Assembly (NCBI RefSeq): GCF_903643065.1
Contig: NZ_CAHJWX010000086.1
Span: 1-7,126, forward strand
Length of the DNA: 7,126 nucleotides
Reading direction: 5' to 3'
Origin: Sphingomonas bacterium
Lineage (GTDB): Bacteria; Pseudomonadota; Alphaproteobacteria; Sphingomonadales; Sphingomonadaceae
Positions 1-7,126 of this stretch are shown here, in pieces. Position numbers and translations under genes: made by a program. The notes beneath the pieces are model-generated. The model had not been told where the DNA came from, searched no databases, and saw only the letters and a list, made by a program, of their open reading frames with translations. Within the stretch, counting starts at the first letter, position 1. The number at the start of each line of letters is the position of its first letter.

Positions 1-1
1 C

Positions 2-388
2 GCCGCCACCGACGCGCAACTACGCACCGCCGGCCTGTCGCGGCAAAAGGCCGGCTATGCCCGCAGCCTCGCCGACGAGGTCGCGAGCGGCCGTCTGCCG
101 CTGGCCGTGTTGCCGGCCGACGACGAGGCGGCGATCGCTGCGCTCACCCGGGTCAAGGGCATCGGCCGCTGGTCGGCGGAGATCTACCTGCTCTTCGCGG
201 AGGGCCGGCCGGATATCTGGCCCGCCGGCGACCTGGCGGTGCAGATCGAGGTCGGGCGCCTGCTGGGCCATCCCGACCGTCCGAGCGAACGCCGCACGCG
301 CGAGCTGGCCGACGCCTGGCGCCCCCATCGCGGCGCGGCGGCGATCTTTGCCTGGCATCATTATAACAGCGACATGGCGGTGATCTGA
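2..388 (+). CDS. DNA-3-methyladenine glycosylase (AlkA family), 5'-truncated by window edge
   Basis: This is the C-terminal 128 residues of a helix-hairpin-helix base-excision DNA glycosylase; the start lies left of the window. The family removes alkylated bases such as 3-methyladenine by cleaving the N-glycosidic bond, leaving an abasic site. In the visible part, the hairpin motif is at fragment residues 48-61 ([14 protein letters not shown]). It is followed by the P-D-x-W-P-x-x-D stretch ending in D77, which aligns with the catalytic aspartate of E. coli AlkA (D238). The C-terminal W-R-P-H-R-x-x-A-A block corresponds to the W-x-P-W/Y-R-S-x-A block of AlkA. The frame is open from base 2 and ends at TGA 386-388. 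The next gene starts 26-44 bp downstream on the same strand. No Ada-like domain is visible, but the N-terminus is missing, so an Ada-AlkA fusion cannot be excluded. Family assignment is confident; substrate range is inferred. Confidence 0.88.
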   Translation, partial: AATDAQLRTAGLSRQKAGYARSLADEVASGRLPLAVLPADDEAAIAALTRVKGIGRWSAEIYLLFAEGRPDIWPAGDLAVQIEVGRLLGHPDRPSERRTRELADAWRPHRGAAAIFAWHHYNSDMAVI

Positions 389-432
389 AAAGCCTGTCCT
401 ATCGCGCCGCATCTGTGCGACCACGATTCGCG

Positions 433-1713
433 ATGGCATCCCCGCCCCCCTCGCTCGCCGACAGCTTCCGCACGGTCGCGGTGCCGACGGGCGCGGGCTG
501 GCGGCGGTGGTTCGCGTTCGCCGGGCCGGGCTTCCTGGTCGCGGTCGGGTATATGGACCCGGGCAATTGGGCGACCGACATCGCCGGCGGCTCGGCGTTC
601 GGCTATGCGCTGCTGTCGGTCGTGCTGCTGTCCAACCTGATGGCGATCGTGTTGCAGGCGCTGTGCGTCCGGCTCGGCATCGCCTCGGGGATGGACCTCG
701 CCCAGGCCTGCCGCGCGCGCTACTCGCGGGGCACGGCGATCGGCTTGTGGCTGCTGGCGGAGGTGGCGATCGTCGCCTGCGACCTGGCGGAGGTGCTGGG
801 CACCGCGATCGCGCTCCAGCTCCTGTTCGGCCTGCCGCTGGTCTGGGGCGTGGCGATCACCGCGCTGGACGTGTTCGTGATCCTGGGATTGCAGCGGTTC
901 GGCTTCCGCAAGCTGGAGCTGTTCGTCGTCGCCTTGCTCGTGCTGATCGCCGGCTGCTTCGTGTTCGAGGTGGCGCAGGCGCGGCCGGCGGTCGGCGCGA
1001 TGCTGGCGGGGCTGTTGCCCACGGCCGACCTCGTCACCGATCCGGCGCGGCTGTACCTCGCGATCGGCATCCTCGGCGCGACCGTGATGCCGCATAATCT
1101 GTATCTCCATTCCTCCATCGTCCAGACCCGCGCCTTCACCGACCAGCGCGAGGCGGTGAGATGGGCCACGATCGACTCCACGGTCGCGCTGGGCCTCGCC
1201 TTCTTCATCAACGCCGCGATCCTGATCGTCGCCGCCGCCACCTTCCATGTCGGCGGACGGCATGACGTGGCGGAGATCGGCGACGCCTATCACCTGCTGT
1301 CGCCGATGCTCGGCGTCGGCGCGGCGAGCGCGGTGTTCGCGGTGGCGCTGCTCGCCTCGGGCCAGAACTCGACGGTGACGGGAACGCTGGCGGGCCAGAT
1401 CGTCATGGAGGGATTCCTCCACCTGCGCCTGCCGGTCTGGGCGCGGCGGCTGGTGACGCGGCTGCTCGCGATCGTGCCCGCCGCGCTCGTGGTCGTCGCC
1501 ACCGGCGACGCGGGCGCGACGCGGCTGCTGGTGCTGAGCCAGGTGGTGTTGAGCCTGCAACTGCCCTTCGCCGTCGTGCCGCTGGTCCGCTTCACCGGCG
1601 ACCGCGCGTTGATGGGCGCGCACGTCAGCCCGCGCTGGCTGCACGGCCTCGCCTGGACGATCGCGGGGCTGATCATCGTGCTCAACCTGTCGCTGCTGTG
1701 GAGCATGGTGTGA
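433..1713 (+). CDS. mntH: Nramp-family divalent metal (Mn2+/Fe2+) : H+ symporter MntH
   Basis: This is an inner-membrane proton-coupled importer of Mn2+ and related divalent metals. From ATG 433 it has 426 residues, normal for bacterial MntH, and consists of about eleven hydrophobic segments. The two metal-site signatures are present. TM1 has D42-P-G-N45. TM6 has A216-T-V-M219-P-H-N, whose alanine and methionine match the A-x-x-M metal-site pattern of Mn-selective Nramp proteins. The family block A-S-G-Q-N (308-312) is also intact. The start is uncertain: GTG 415 in the same frame would add six residues (M-R-P-R-F-A). Neither start has a convincing Shine-Dalgarno sequence, and I prefer ATG because the residues after it resemble a typical short cytoplasmic tail. 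It follows the glycosylase gene closely and may be co-transcribed with it. I see no clear MntR or Fur/Mur operator in the short upstream gap. Mn2+ as main substrate is inferred from family knowledge. Confidence 0.93.
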   Translation: MASPPPSLADSFRTVAVPTGAGWRRWFAFAGPGFLVAVGYMDPGNWATDIAGGSAFGYALLSVVLLSNLMAIVLQALCVRLGIASGMDLAQACRARYSRGTAIGLWLLAEVAIVACDLAEVLGTAIALQLLFGLPLVWGVAITALDVFVILGLQRFGFRKLELFVVALLVLIAGCFVFEVAQARPAVGAMLAGLLPTADLVTDPARLYLAIGILGATVMPHNLYLHSSIVQTRAFTDQREAVRWATIDSTVALGLAFFINAAILIVAAATFHVGGRHDVAEIGDAYHLLSPMLGVGAASAVFAVALLASGQNSTVTGTLAGQIVMEGFLHLRLPVWARRLVTRLLAIVPAALVVVATGDAGATRLLVLSQVVLSLQLPFAVVPLVRFTGDRALMGAHVSPRWLHGLAWTIAGLIIVLNLSLLWSMV

Positions 1714-1747
1714 ACGCCACGGCGGTCGCGCCGGCGGGGTCGGGTCG

Positions 1748-2716
1748 GTGAGGGCGCTGGTGGTCCGGGCGTTGTCGGACGACCTGTCCGGCGTCGGCCT
1801 GGTCGAAGTCCCCGCGCCGCGCCGGTATCCCGGCCAGCTGCTGGTCCGGGTCCGTGCGGCGGCGCTCAACCATCCGGACCTGTTGATGACGCGCGGGACG
1901 TACCAGCTCCAGCCGCCGCTTCCCTTCGCGCTGGGCATGGAGATGGCGGGGCAGGTGCTGGAGGCGGACCCCGACAGCGGCTTCGCACGCGGCGACCGGG
2001 TCGTGGCCGGGACGCGGACGGGCAGCTTCGCCGATCTGGTGGTGGTGGACGCGAGCGCGGCGCGGCGATTGCCGGACGGCATCGACTGGGCACGCGGGGC
2101 GGCGATCGGCGTCGCCTACCTCACCGCCCATGTCGCGCTGGTGGCGCTGGGTGGCTTGAAGCCGCGGGACTGGGTGCTCGTCCATGGCGCCACGGGGGGC
2201 GTCGGGCTGGCCGCCGCCGACCTGGCGCAGGCGCTCGGCGCGCGGGTCATCGCCACGTCGCGCTCGCCGCTCAAGCTCGGCATCGTCGCCAGCGATCTGC
2301 CGCTGCACGGGCGGCTGCCGGCCGACGATTTCCGGGGGGCGGTGACGACGCTGACCAATGGCGGCGCCGACCTCGTCTTCGACCCCGTGGGCGGCGATGT
2401 CTTCGATCAGTCGACCCGCTGCATCGCCCATGGGGGGCGCCTCCTGGTCGTCGGCTTCGCCTCCGGGCGGATCGCGTCGCTGCCGACCAACGTCGCGCTG
2501 ATCAAGGGCTTCTCGGTCATCGGCGTCCGCGCGGGCGAACATGGCCGGCGCAACCCGGCGGCGGGGCGGGCGGCGGCGGACGCGGTCTGGGACCTGGCCG
2601 CCCGCGGCCTGATTCGGCCGCGTCTTCACGCGATCCACCCGCTGGACGACTGGCGGCAGGCCTTCGACGACATGGCGGCGGCGCGTCACGTCGGCAAGCT
2701 GGTCCTCGAACCATAG
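1748..2716 (+). CDS. Zinc-free NADPH:quinone oxidoreductase-like MDR protein
   Basis: This 322-residue member of the medium-chain dehydrogenase/reductase superfamily belongs to the quinone oxidoreductase / enoyl-reductase-like branch. These cytoplasmic enzymes use NADPH to reduce quinones, activated alkenes or enoyl thioesters. The N-terminal GroES-like domain (about 1-120) includes the A-A-A-L-N-H-P-D (37-44) substrate-side motif. The Rossmann domain carries the nucleotide-binding loop G147-A-T-G-G-V-G153. The structural and catalytic zinc ligands of alcohol dehydrogenases are absent: the usual G-H-E position reads G63-M-E65, so this is a zinc-free type. The GTG at 1748 begins M-R-A-L-V-V, typical of the family (usually M-K-A-x). 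It is preceded by a G-rich stretch but no clean ribosome-binding site. The gene starts 34 bp after mntH and may share its transcript. It ends convergent with the cyo operon. The exact substrate cannot be read from sequence; acyl-CoA reductase-like activity is an alternative. Confidence 0.88.
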   Translation: MRALVVRALSDDLSGVGLVEVPAPRRYPGQLLVRVRAAALNHPDLLMTRGTYQLQPPLPFALGMEMAGQVLEADPDSGFARGDRVVAGTRTGSFADLVVVDASAARRLPDGIDWARGAAIGVAYLTAHVALVALGGLKPRDWVLVHGATGGVGLAAADLAQALGARVIATSRSPLKLGIVASDLPLHGRLPADDFRGAVTTLTNGGADLVFDPVGGDVFDQSTRCIAHGGRLLVVGFASGRIASLPTNVALIKGFSVIGVRAGEHGRRNPAAGRAAADAVWDLAARGLIRPRLHAIHPLDDWRQAFDDMAAARHVGKLVLEP

Positions 2717-2723
2717 GGTGGAC

Positions 2724-2748
2724 GGTGGCGCGACAGGCGGCGCTCACC
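2724..2748 (+). terminator. Possible hairpin after the MDR gene in the convergent gap
   Basis: Arms GGTG-GCGC (2724-2731) and GCGC-t-CACC (2740-2748) can pair as an 8-bp stem with one bulged T and an 8-base loop. The hairpin begins eight bases after the MDR stop codon. No T-tract follows, so it is not a classical intrinsic terminator, and stems of this quality are fairly common by chance at this GC content. It sits where two converging transcripts must end. The rest of the 101-bp gap (2717-2817) shows nothing else beyond a minor CCCG-AAG-CGGG inverted repeat at 2758-2768. Confidence 0.25.
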
Positions 2749-2817
2749 TCAGGGCGGCCCGAAGCGGGGGCTGTCGTGATCGGTGGCGGAACAGGCCGTG
2801 CCGTCGATGCGCGCGGA

Positions 2818-3192
2818 TCAGCGCTGCATCCGCGCCATCGCCGCCGTGCTCATGTTCTGGTGATTGACGTGCGCCATGATCCACAGGCTGCCCACCATCA
2901 CCAGCCCGACGATCAGCGTGCCAAAGGCCAGGGCCAGGACGTTGTTGGTGTTGTCCGGCCCGGTCGTGACGTGAAGGAAGAAGACCAGATGGACGCCCAT
3001 CTGGCCGACCGCCAACGCCATCAATGCGACGGGCACGCCCTCGCTCCAGATGCCGCCATAACCGTCCGCGACCGCGAACGAGGCGATCGTCAGCCCCGTC
3101 GCGGCGGCGAGCCCGACCAGATAGACGAGGATCGAGCGGCGCGCGGAACGCTCGTTCTTGTCGCCGGGCGCGACGTCCGTATGCTCGGTCAT
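2818..3192 (-). CDS. cyoD: Cytochrome bo3 ubiquinol oxidase subunit IV
   Basis: This is the small accessory subunit of the haem-copper quinol oxidase, thought to help assembly and stability around the CuB site of subunit I. It has 124 residues, against about 109 in E. coli CyoD. A charged cytoplasmic N-terminus (about 1-20) is followed by three hydrophobic helices at roughly 22-42, 50-73 and 85-108. The family signature G-Q-M-G-V-H-L-V-F-F-L-H lies in the second helix. An upstream in-frame extension exists, but ATG 3192 is supported by a GGGAG Shine-Dalgarno (3200-3204, seven bases away) and by the 4-bp ATGA overlap with the cyoC stop. It is the last gene of the operon. The E. coli operon continues with cyoE; here the next gene is the unrelated convergent MDR gene. 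Confidence 0.93.
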   Translation of the reverse strand: MTEHTDVAPGDKNERSARRSILVYLVGLAAATGLTIASFAVADGYGGIWSEGVPVALMALAVGQMGVHLVFFLHVTTGPDNTNNVLALAFGTLIVGLVMVGSLWIMAHVNHQNMSTAAMARMQR

Positions 3193-3830
3193 GCGGCGGC
3201 TCCCAGCAGATACACGGTGGTGAACAATGCCACCCAGATGATGTCGAGCGCGTGCCAGAACAGCGCGAAGCAGCGCACGCGCCGGACGATATCGTCGCGA
3301 AAGCCCTTGGCCCAGACCTGCGCCATCATCGTCAACAGCCACAACAGGCCCAGCATGACATGCAGGCCATGGCAGCCGACCAGCGCGAAGAAGGCGGACA
3401 GGAAGGCGGATCGATCCGGCCCGGCGCCCTCACCGATCAGATGCAGGAACTCGTACAGCTCGATACCCAGGAACACCGTGCCCAGCGCGCCCGTGGCCGC
3501 CATCGCGACCTGAAACCAGCCCTGCCGATCCTCCTCCAGCGCGACCGTCGCCATGCCGCAGGCGAAGGAGGAGGCGAGCAGCACGCCCGTCTCGGCCGCC
3601 ACCAGCGGGAACTCGAACAGCTGACGTCCCGACGGGCCACCCGCCGTCTCGCCGTGCAGCACCGCGTAGGACGCGAAAAAACCCGAGAACAGGATGAAGT
3701 CGGTGAGCAGGAAAATCCAGAAACCATAGGCGACGACGATCGACTTGGGCGCGGGGCCGCGCTCGCTCATCGGCTGGTCGTCGTGATGGCCGAGCGCGTG
3801 CGGATCGGCGGGCGCGGTCGCGGCGGTCAT
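3189..3830 (-). CDS. cyoC: Cytochrome bo3 ubiquinol oxidase subunit III
   Basis: This is a haem-copper oxidase subunit III, an integral membrane subunit without redox centres that packs against subunit I. Its 213 residues compare with 204 for E. coli CyoC. A polar, His/Asp-containing N-terminal tail (about 1-28) precedes five hydrophobic helices, at about 30-60, 75-97, 105-128, 142-170 and 187-210. This five-helix layout is typical of quinol-oxidase subunit III, whereas mitochondrial-type subunit III has seven. Recognisable blocks are [12 protein letters not shown] near the start, G-I-E-L-Y-E-F in the middle, and [11 protein letters not shown] in helix 4. The start is set by the ATGA overlap with cyoB and a GGAG ribosome-binding site at 3836-3839, five bases upstream. 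The stop overlaps the cyoD start in the same way. Confidence 0.95.
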   Translation of the reverse strand: MTAATAPADPHALGHHDDQPMSERGPAPKSIVVAYGFWIFLLTDFILFSGFFASYAVLHGETAGGPSGRQLFEFPLVAAETGVLLASSFACGMATVALEEDRQGWFQVAMAATGALGTVFLGIELYEFLHLIGEGAGPDRSAFLSAFFALVGCHGLHVMLGLLWLLTMMAQVWAKGFRDDIVRRVRCFALFWHALDIIWVALFTTVYLLGAAA

Positions 3831-5827
3831 GCCGGCTCCAGCTTCAGCAGCCGGGCCTTGCCGGCGCGGCGCTCATCATCGAGGCGGCGCGCGTCGTCGG
3901 CCGTCACCTCTTCCTCCGCGTCGTCGCGCCAGGCAAACACCACGAACGTCGCCCATGCGCCCAGGAAGCCGGCGATCACCGCCCACCAGATATGCCACAC
4001 CAGCGCGAACCCGAGCAGCGTCGCGAAAAAGGCGCAGACGAAGCCGGTCGGCGATGGCCGGGGCAGATGGAAGGGCTGGTAGTCGGGCCGCTCGCTCAGC
4101 TCGCGCTTCTCACGCGCGCGGCCCTTGACCGTCCAATATGCTTCCTCGCCCTCGACATTGGGCAGGACGGCGAAGTTGAAGGGCGGCGGCGGCGACGTGG
4201 TCGACCATTCCAGCGTGCGGCCGTCCCACGGGTCGCCCGTGTCATCGACCAGGCTCGCGCGGTCTCGGATCGAGACATAGAGCTGGATCAACAGGCACGC
4301 GATGCCGCACGCGATGACCAGCGCGCCGGCGGCGGCGACCCACAGCCAGGGCTGCCACGCGGGCACGTCATAATGCTGCAAGCGCCGCGTCATTCCCATC
4401 AGGCCGAGCACGTAGAGCGGCATGAATGCCATGTAGAAGCCGACCGTCCACAGCCAGAAGGCGGCGACGCCCCAGCCCTCTTTCAGCCGGAAGCCGAACG
4501 CCTTGGGAAACCAGTATTGATAGCCGGCAAACGCGCCGAACAGCACCGCCGGGATGACGATGTTGTGGAAGTGCGCGATGAGGAACACCGAGTTGTGCAG
4601 CTGGAAGTCGGCGGGCGGGATGGCGAGCAGCACGCCGGTCATGCCGCCGATGACGAAGGAGCAGATGAAGCCGATCGCGAACAGCATCGGCGGCGCGAAG
4701 CGGATGCGCCCGCCCCACATGGTGAACAGCCAGTTGAACACCTTCACGCCCGTCGGCACCGCGATGATCATGGTCGTGATCCCGAAGAAGCCATTGACGT
4801 CGGCGCCCGCCCCCATCGTGAAGAAGTGGTGGAGCCAGACCATGAAGGCGAGCAGGCAGATCGCCATGGTCGCGACCACCATCGAGCGATAGCCGAACAG
4901 CGGCTTGCCCGAGAAGGTGGATACCACTTCCGAGAAGATGCCGAACGCGGGGAGGACGAGGATGTACACTTCCGGATGCCCCCACGCCCAGATCAGGTTG
5001 ACGAACATCATCTGGTTGCCGCCCAGCTCGTTCGTGAAGAAGTGGAAGCCGGCGTAGCGGTCCAGCGTCAGCATGCCGAGCGTGGCGGTGAGGATCGGGA
5101 AGGCGGCGACGATCAACAGGCTCATCGCCAGCGACGTCCAGCAGAACATCGGCATGCGCGTGTACGACATGCCCGGGGCGCGGGTCTTGAGGATGGTGGT
5201 GACGAAGTTGACGCCGCTGAGCAGCGTGCCGACGCCGCTGATCTGCAACGACCAGAGGTAATAGTCGACACCGACGCCCGGCGAGAAGCGCAGCTCCGAC
5301 AGCGGCGGGTAGACGATCCAGCCGGTCTTGGCGAACTCGCCGACGATCAGGCTGATGTTGATGAGCAGCGCGCCGGACGCGGTGAGCCAGAAGGACACGT
5401 TGTTGAGCGTCGGGAAGGCCACGTCGCGGATGCCGAGCTGGAGCGGCACGGCGAAGTTCATCAGTCCGATCATGAACGGCATGGCGACGAAGAAGATCAT
5501 CATCGTCCCGTGCGCGGTGAAGATCTGATCATAGTGATCGGGCGGCAGGTAGCCCTGATGCCCCATCGCCACCGCCTGTTGCGCGCGCATCATTAGCGCG
5601 TCGATGAAGCCGCGCAGCAGCATGACGAGCGCGAAGATGACGTACATGACGCCGACCCGCTTGTGATCGACGGACGTGATCCACTCGTGCCACAGATACG
5701 GCACATGGCCGGCGCGCCAGACCCAGACCAGCACGCCGGCGATCAGCAGGCCGAACACGCCGGCGCCGACCAGCGGGATCGGCTGATCGAAGGGGATCGC
5801 GTCCCAGCCCAGGCGGCCGAAGATCAT
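3827..5827 (-). CDS. cyoB: Cytochrome bo3 ubiquinol oxidase subunit I (haem-copper catalytic subunit)
   Basis: This is the catalytic, proton-pumping subunit that oxidises ubiquinol and reduces O2 to water in the inner membrane. It has 666 residues, against 663 in E. coli CyoB. Key residues fall at almost identical positions. Haem ligands are H106 and H421 (low-spin) and H419 (high-spin). CuB ligands are H284, H333 and H334, with the Y288 cross-link partner. D-channel residues are N124, D135, N142 and E286, and the K-channel residue is K362. The quinol-site residues R72, D76, H98 and Q101 correspond to E. coli R71, D75, H98 and Q101, which argues for quinol as donor. The start ATG 5827 overlaps the cyoA stop (ATGA), has GGGAC at 5835-5839, and gives an N-terminus like E. 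coli CyoB (M-F-G-K-L-x-x-D-A-x-P-F). The reading frame stays open far upstream through cyoA, but that extension is not oxidase-like. It appears intact and functional. Confidence 0.98.
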   Translation of the reverse strand: MIFGRLGWDAIPFDQPIPLVGAGVFGLLIAGVLVWVWRAGHVPYLWHEWITSVDHKRVGVMYVIFALVMLLRGFIDALMMRAQQAVAMGHQGYLPPDHYDQIFTAHGTMMIFFVAMPFMIGLMNFAVPLQLGIRDVAFPTLNNVSFWLTASGALLINISLIVGEFAKTGWIVYPPLSELRFSPGVGVDYYLWSLQISGVGTLLSGVNFVTTILKTRAPGMSYTRMPMFCWTSLAMSLLIVAAFPILTATLGMLTLDRYAGFHFFTNELGGNQMMFVNLIWAWGHPEVYILVLPAFGIFSEVVSTFSGKPLFGYRSMVVATMAICLLAFMVWLHHFFTMGAGADVNGFFGITTMIIAVPTGVKVFNWLFTMWGGRIRFAPPMLFAIGFICSFVIGGMTGVLLAIPPADFQLHNSVFLIAHFHNIVIPAVLFGAFAGYQYWFPKAFGFRLKEGWGVAAFWLWTVGFYMAFMPLYVLGLMGMTRRLQHYDVPAWQPWLWVAAAGALVIACGIACLLIQLYVSIRDRASLVDDTGDPWDGRTLEWSTTSPPPPFNFAVLPNVEGEEAYWTVKGRAREKRELSERPDYQPFHLPRPSPTGFVCAFFATLLGFALVWHIWWAVIAGFLGAWATFVVFAWRDDAEEEVTADDARRLDDERRAGKARLLKLEPA

Positions 5828-6675
5828 TCCACGCGTCCCGAATGCGCCAGCGGACGGCTGGCGGTGGTGCCGGCATTGGCGACGACCGAGTCGTACAGGC
5901 CGGGCTGGACAGCGCCGAAGGTGGCGGGCCGCGCGGTCGCCTCCGTCAGCGCGAGCTTGCGATAGGTGGCGGCGTCGAGCGCGGGGCCCCTGCCCTTCGC
6001 GCCGGCCGCCCAGCGCTCGAAGCCGCCGCCCGGCAGCGCGTCGACGGCGAAGGTCATGTCGGCGAAGCCGGCGCCGCTGTAATGCGCGGACCAGCCCCGA
6101 TAGCGGCCGGGATGATCGGCCTGAAGGTTGAGCTTCGCGTCCATGCCGCTCATGGCGTAGAGCTGGCTGCCGAGCCGCGGCACGGCGAAGCTGTTCATCA
6201 CGGTCGCCGAGGTGAGCCGCAGCGCGATCGGCCGGCCGGCGGGGACGACGAGATGGTTGATCGTCGCCACGCCCTGATCGGGGTAGATGAACAGCCATTT
6301 CCAGTCGAGCGAGACGACCTGCACCGGGATCGCCTTGCCCGGCAGCGGGCGGGCGGGATCGAGCCGGTGACTGCCGATCCAGGCGATGCCGGAGAGGAAG
6401 ATGACCGCGAGCAGCGGGATCGACCAGACGAGCAGCTCCAACTGGCCTGAATAGCTCCAGTCGGGGCGGTACTTCGCCCGCGTGTTGCCGGCGCGGAACC
6501 ACCAGGCGAAGGCCAGCGTGAGCACGATGACGGGGACGATGATCGCCAGCATGACGGCGAGCGCGTTGAGCAGCACCGTCCGGTCGCCGGCGGCGACCGG
6601 GCCGGCGGGATTGAGCACGCCCGGCTCGCACGCGGCGAGCGGCAACAGCAACAGCAGCGTGAGGACCCGGCGCAC
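5824..6675 (-). CDS. cyoA: Cytochrome bo3 ubiquinol oxidase subunit II, lipoprotein precursor
   Basis: Subunit II of the quinol oxidase has 283 residues, shorter than the 315 of E. coli CyoA, with the difference mainly at the C-terminus. A signal peptide with lipobox L13-A-A-C16 predicts lipidation of C16. Two membrane helices follow (about 36-60 and 80-101), then a periplasmic cupredoxin-fold domain. That domain contains D124-W-K-W-L-F and the strongly conserved M160[15 protein letters not shown]175. The CuA ligands of cytochrome c oxidases are absent: the only cysteine is C16, and the CuA loop is replaced by H198-Y-S-G-A-G-F. This identifies a quinol rather than a cytochrome c oxidase. GTG 6675 is the start because an in-frame TAG lies four codons upstream, a Shine-Dalgarno AGGGAA sits five bases away, and the next ATG is inside the first helix. 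It is the first gene of the operon. Confidence 0.96.
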   Translation of the reverse strand: MRRVLTLLLLLPLAACEPGVLNPAGPVAAGDRTVLLNALAVMLAIIVPVIVLTLAFAWWFRAGNTRAKYRPDWSYSGQLELLVWSIPLLAVIFLSGIAWIGSHRLDPARPLPGKAIPVQVVSLDWKWLFIYPDQGVATINHLVVPAGRPIALRLTSATVMNSFAVPRLGSQLYAMSGMDAKLNLQADHPGRYRGWSAHYSGAGFADMTFAVDALPGGGFERWAAGAKGRGPALDAATYRKLALTEATARPATFGAVQPGLYDSVVANAGTTASRPLAHSGRVE

Positions 6676-6680
6676 CGCGC

Positions 6681-6686
6681 TTCCCT
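6681..6686 (-). promoter_or_regulatory. Ribosome-binding site deciding the GTG start of cyoA
   Basis: The minus strand reads AGGGAA here, five bases before the GTG start at 6675. Together with the in-frame TAG just upstream (overlapping this region), it leaves GTG as the only sensible start for cyoA. Confidence 0.7.
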
Positions 6687-6693
6687 AACCGGT

Positions 6694-6711
6694 GTGGCGA
6701 TGGCCCGCCAC
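6694..6711. repeat. Inverted repeat in the cyoA / citE-like divergent gap
   Basis: GTGGCG (6694-6699) and CGCCAC (6706-6711) form a perfect 6-bp inverted repeat around a 6-base centre. Flanking GTGT-like and ACAC bases (to about 6716) could extend it with a bulge. It lies in the 69-bp gap (6676-6744) between two divergent genes and just upstream of the cyoA ribosome-binding site. It could therefore be an operator or a 5'-UTR hairpin. I could not identify convincing -35/-10 elements in the gap or match the repeat to a known regulator; at this GC content it may be chance. Confidence 0.3.
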
Positions 6712-6744
6712 CACACAAGTCATGATCCATGCTACGGGCCGCCG

Positions 6745-7065
6745 ATGCCGCCGATGCTCCGCTCCGTCCTGTTCATGCCCGCGTCGAACGAGCGGGCGAT
6801 CGCCAAAGCGCAGGGCCTGCCGTGCGATGCGGTGATCCTGGACCTGGAGGACGCGGTGGCGCCCGAGCAAAAGGTGGCGGCGCGCGACGCGGCGATGGCC
6901 GCGCTGGGTGGCTTCGGGACGCGCATGGCGGCGGTGCGGGTCAACGGAATGGACACCGAATGGAGCGCGGCGGACCTGTGGGCGGCACGCGGCGCGGCGG
7001 CGGTCGTGCTGCCCAAGGTGGACGGGCCCGACGACCTGGCGCGGGCGCGCGCGAAACCGAGATAG
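6745..7065 (+). pseudogene. CitE-like HpcH/HpaI aldolase / citrate lyase beta family protein, truncated
   Basis: This is the N-terminal part of a CitE-like protein. Full-length members are (beta/alpha)8-barrel lyases of roughly 270-300 residues that cleave or form C-C bonds in acyl-CoA substrates such as malyl-CoA or citramalyl-CoA, using Mg2+. Visible motifs are the opening [10 protein letters not shown], strand 2 D-A-V-I-L-D-L-E-D-A-V with the conserved E-D, A-V-R-V-N-G-M-D-T-E-W, and V-V-L-P-K-V-D. Resemblance ends around base 7050 (after A-R-A-R-A), and the frame stops at 7065 after K-P-R, giving only 106 residues. The metal- and CoA-site residues of the C-terminal two-thirds are missing, and no other plus-strand frame to the window end resumes the family pattern. 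ATG 6754 is an alternative start three codons in. It is divergent from cyoA. The truncation may be a genuine breakpoint or an assembly join. Confidence 0.75.
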
Positions 7066-7126
7066 CCGTCCGCCTGCTCGCCGACGGTGCCCGATGCCAT
7101 CGCACCCTCGACCTCCGAATCCATCT
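7053..7126 (-). CDS. Possible YdbL/DUF1318-family fragment, cut by both window edge and breakpoint
   Basis: Reading leftward from the window end, the minus strand encodes about 24 residues. Their core, A-M-A-S-G-T-V-G-E-Q-A-D-G-Y-L-G-F, resembles the conserved stretch of YdbL (DUF1318) proteins, where E. coli YdbL has a G-x-V-G-E-x-x-x-G-Y-L pattern. YdbL-family proteins are small exported proteins, often encoded near ydbH and ynbE. The match stops at about 7053, where the same frame runs into the antisense of the CitE-like gene. The upstream part, including any signal peptide, lies beyond the window, and the ATG at 7124 is probably internal. With so few residues the assignment rests on one motif recognised from memory and is tentative. 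Confidence 0.35.

Noticed and set aside
361..2082. Long minus-strand open frame (573 codons) opposite mntH and the MDR gene
   Set aside because: It is antisense to two well-recognised genes, its translation is rich in Arg, His, Gln and Asp with no family motif, and long stop-free antisense frames are expected at this GC content.
3193..3342. N-terminal extension of CyoD to an upstream in-frame start at 3342
   Set aside because: The extension overlaps cyoC by about 150 bases and is not conserved-looking. ATG 3192 has its own ribosome-binding site and the same ATGA overlap as the other junctions.
2725..3513. Plus-strand open frame spanning the convergent gap and cyoD/cyoC
   Set aside because: It overlaps two recognised oxidase subunit genes in antisense, and its product is Arg/His/Asp-rich with no recognisable domain.
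3992..5596. Long plus-strand open frame (534 codons) opposite cyoB
   Set aside because: It lies wholly antisense to the strongly conserved cyoB. The low-complexity charged composition (D/E/R/H/Q repeats) is the mirror of membrane-helix codons.
5824..6675. aa3-type cytochrome c oxidase instead of quinol oxidase
   Set aside because: Subunit II has no CuA cysteines and subunit I carries the full set of quinol-site residues (R72, D76, H98, Q101).
3827..6730. A single 967-residue minus-strand frame suggesting an extended or fused CyoB
   Set aside because: The frame is open through cyoA only because of high GC. The extra 300 residues are Arg/Pro/Ala-rich without similarity to oxidases, while cyoA in another frame is a clear subunit II. 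CyoB starting at 5827 matches the usual length.
7045..7126. Simple frameshift in the CitE-like gene
   Set aside because: The other two plus-strand frames after 7050 (one beginning R-E-T-E-I-A-V-R-L-L, the other R-N-R-D-S-R-P-P) do not resemble the next CitE segment, which normally includes an M-I-E-T-type stretch. The minus strand gives a better family match.

Overview
The window is a high-GC stretch with strong codon-position GC bias. It looks like ordinary chromosomal DNA of an alphaproteobacterium, and the gene set and protein style suggest a sphingomonad. That placement is inference from family resemblance; there is no rRNA or other marker here. I see no CRISPR array, tRNA, complete mobile element or new defence-type locus. 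Most of the window is well-understood housekeeping and accessory metabolism. The one real anomaly is at the right-hand edge.

Left part, plus strand (about 1-2716): three closely spaced co-directional genes. They are the C-terminal part of an AlkA-type 3-methyladenine DNA glycosylase (cut by the window edge), an Nramp-family Mn2+/H+ symporter (mntH), and a zinc-free medium-chain dehydrogenase/reductase of the NADPH:quinone oxidoreductase type. Gaps of about 26-44 bp and 34 bp allow co-transcription, but no shared pathway is evident. A 101-bp convergent gap (2717-2817) follows and holds only a weak GC-rich hairpin.

Middle to right, minus strand (2818-6675): a complete cytochrome bo3-type ubiquinol oxidase operon, read right to left as cyoA-cyoB-cyoC-cyoD. 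All three junctions are 4-bp ATGA stop/start overlaps, so the four subunits are probably translationally coupled. CyoB keeps every haem, CuB, proton-channel and quinol-site residue that I could place against the E. coli enzyme. CyoA is a lipoprotein precursor without CuA ligands, which supports quinol rather than cytochrome c as electron donor. The haem O synthase gene cyoE, which follows cyoD in E. coli, is not here.

Right edge, plus strand (6745-7065): the N-terminal third of a CitE-like (HpcH/HpaI aldolase / citrate lyase beta family) protein, divergent from cyoA across a 69-bp gap containing a short inverted repeat. The CitE-like frame loses family resemblance near 7050 and stops at 7065. 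From about 7053 to the window end the minus strand instead reads as a fragment resembling the YdbL/DUF1318 family. The likeliest explanations are a rearrangement breakpoint or a chimeric assembly join.
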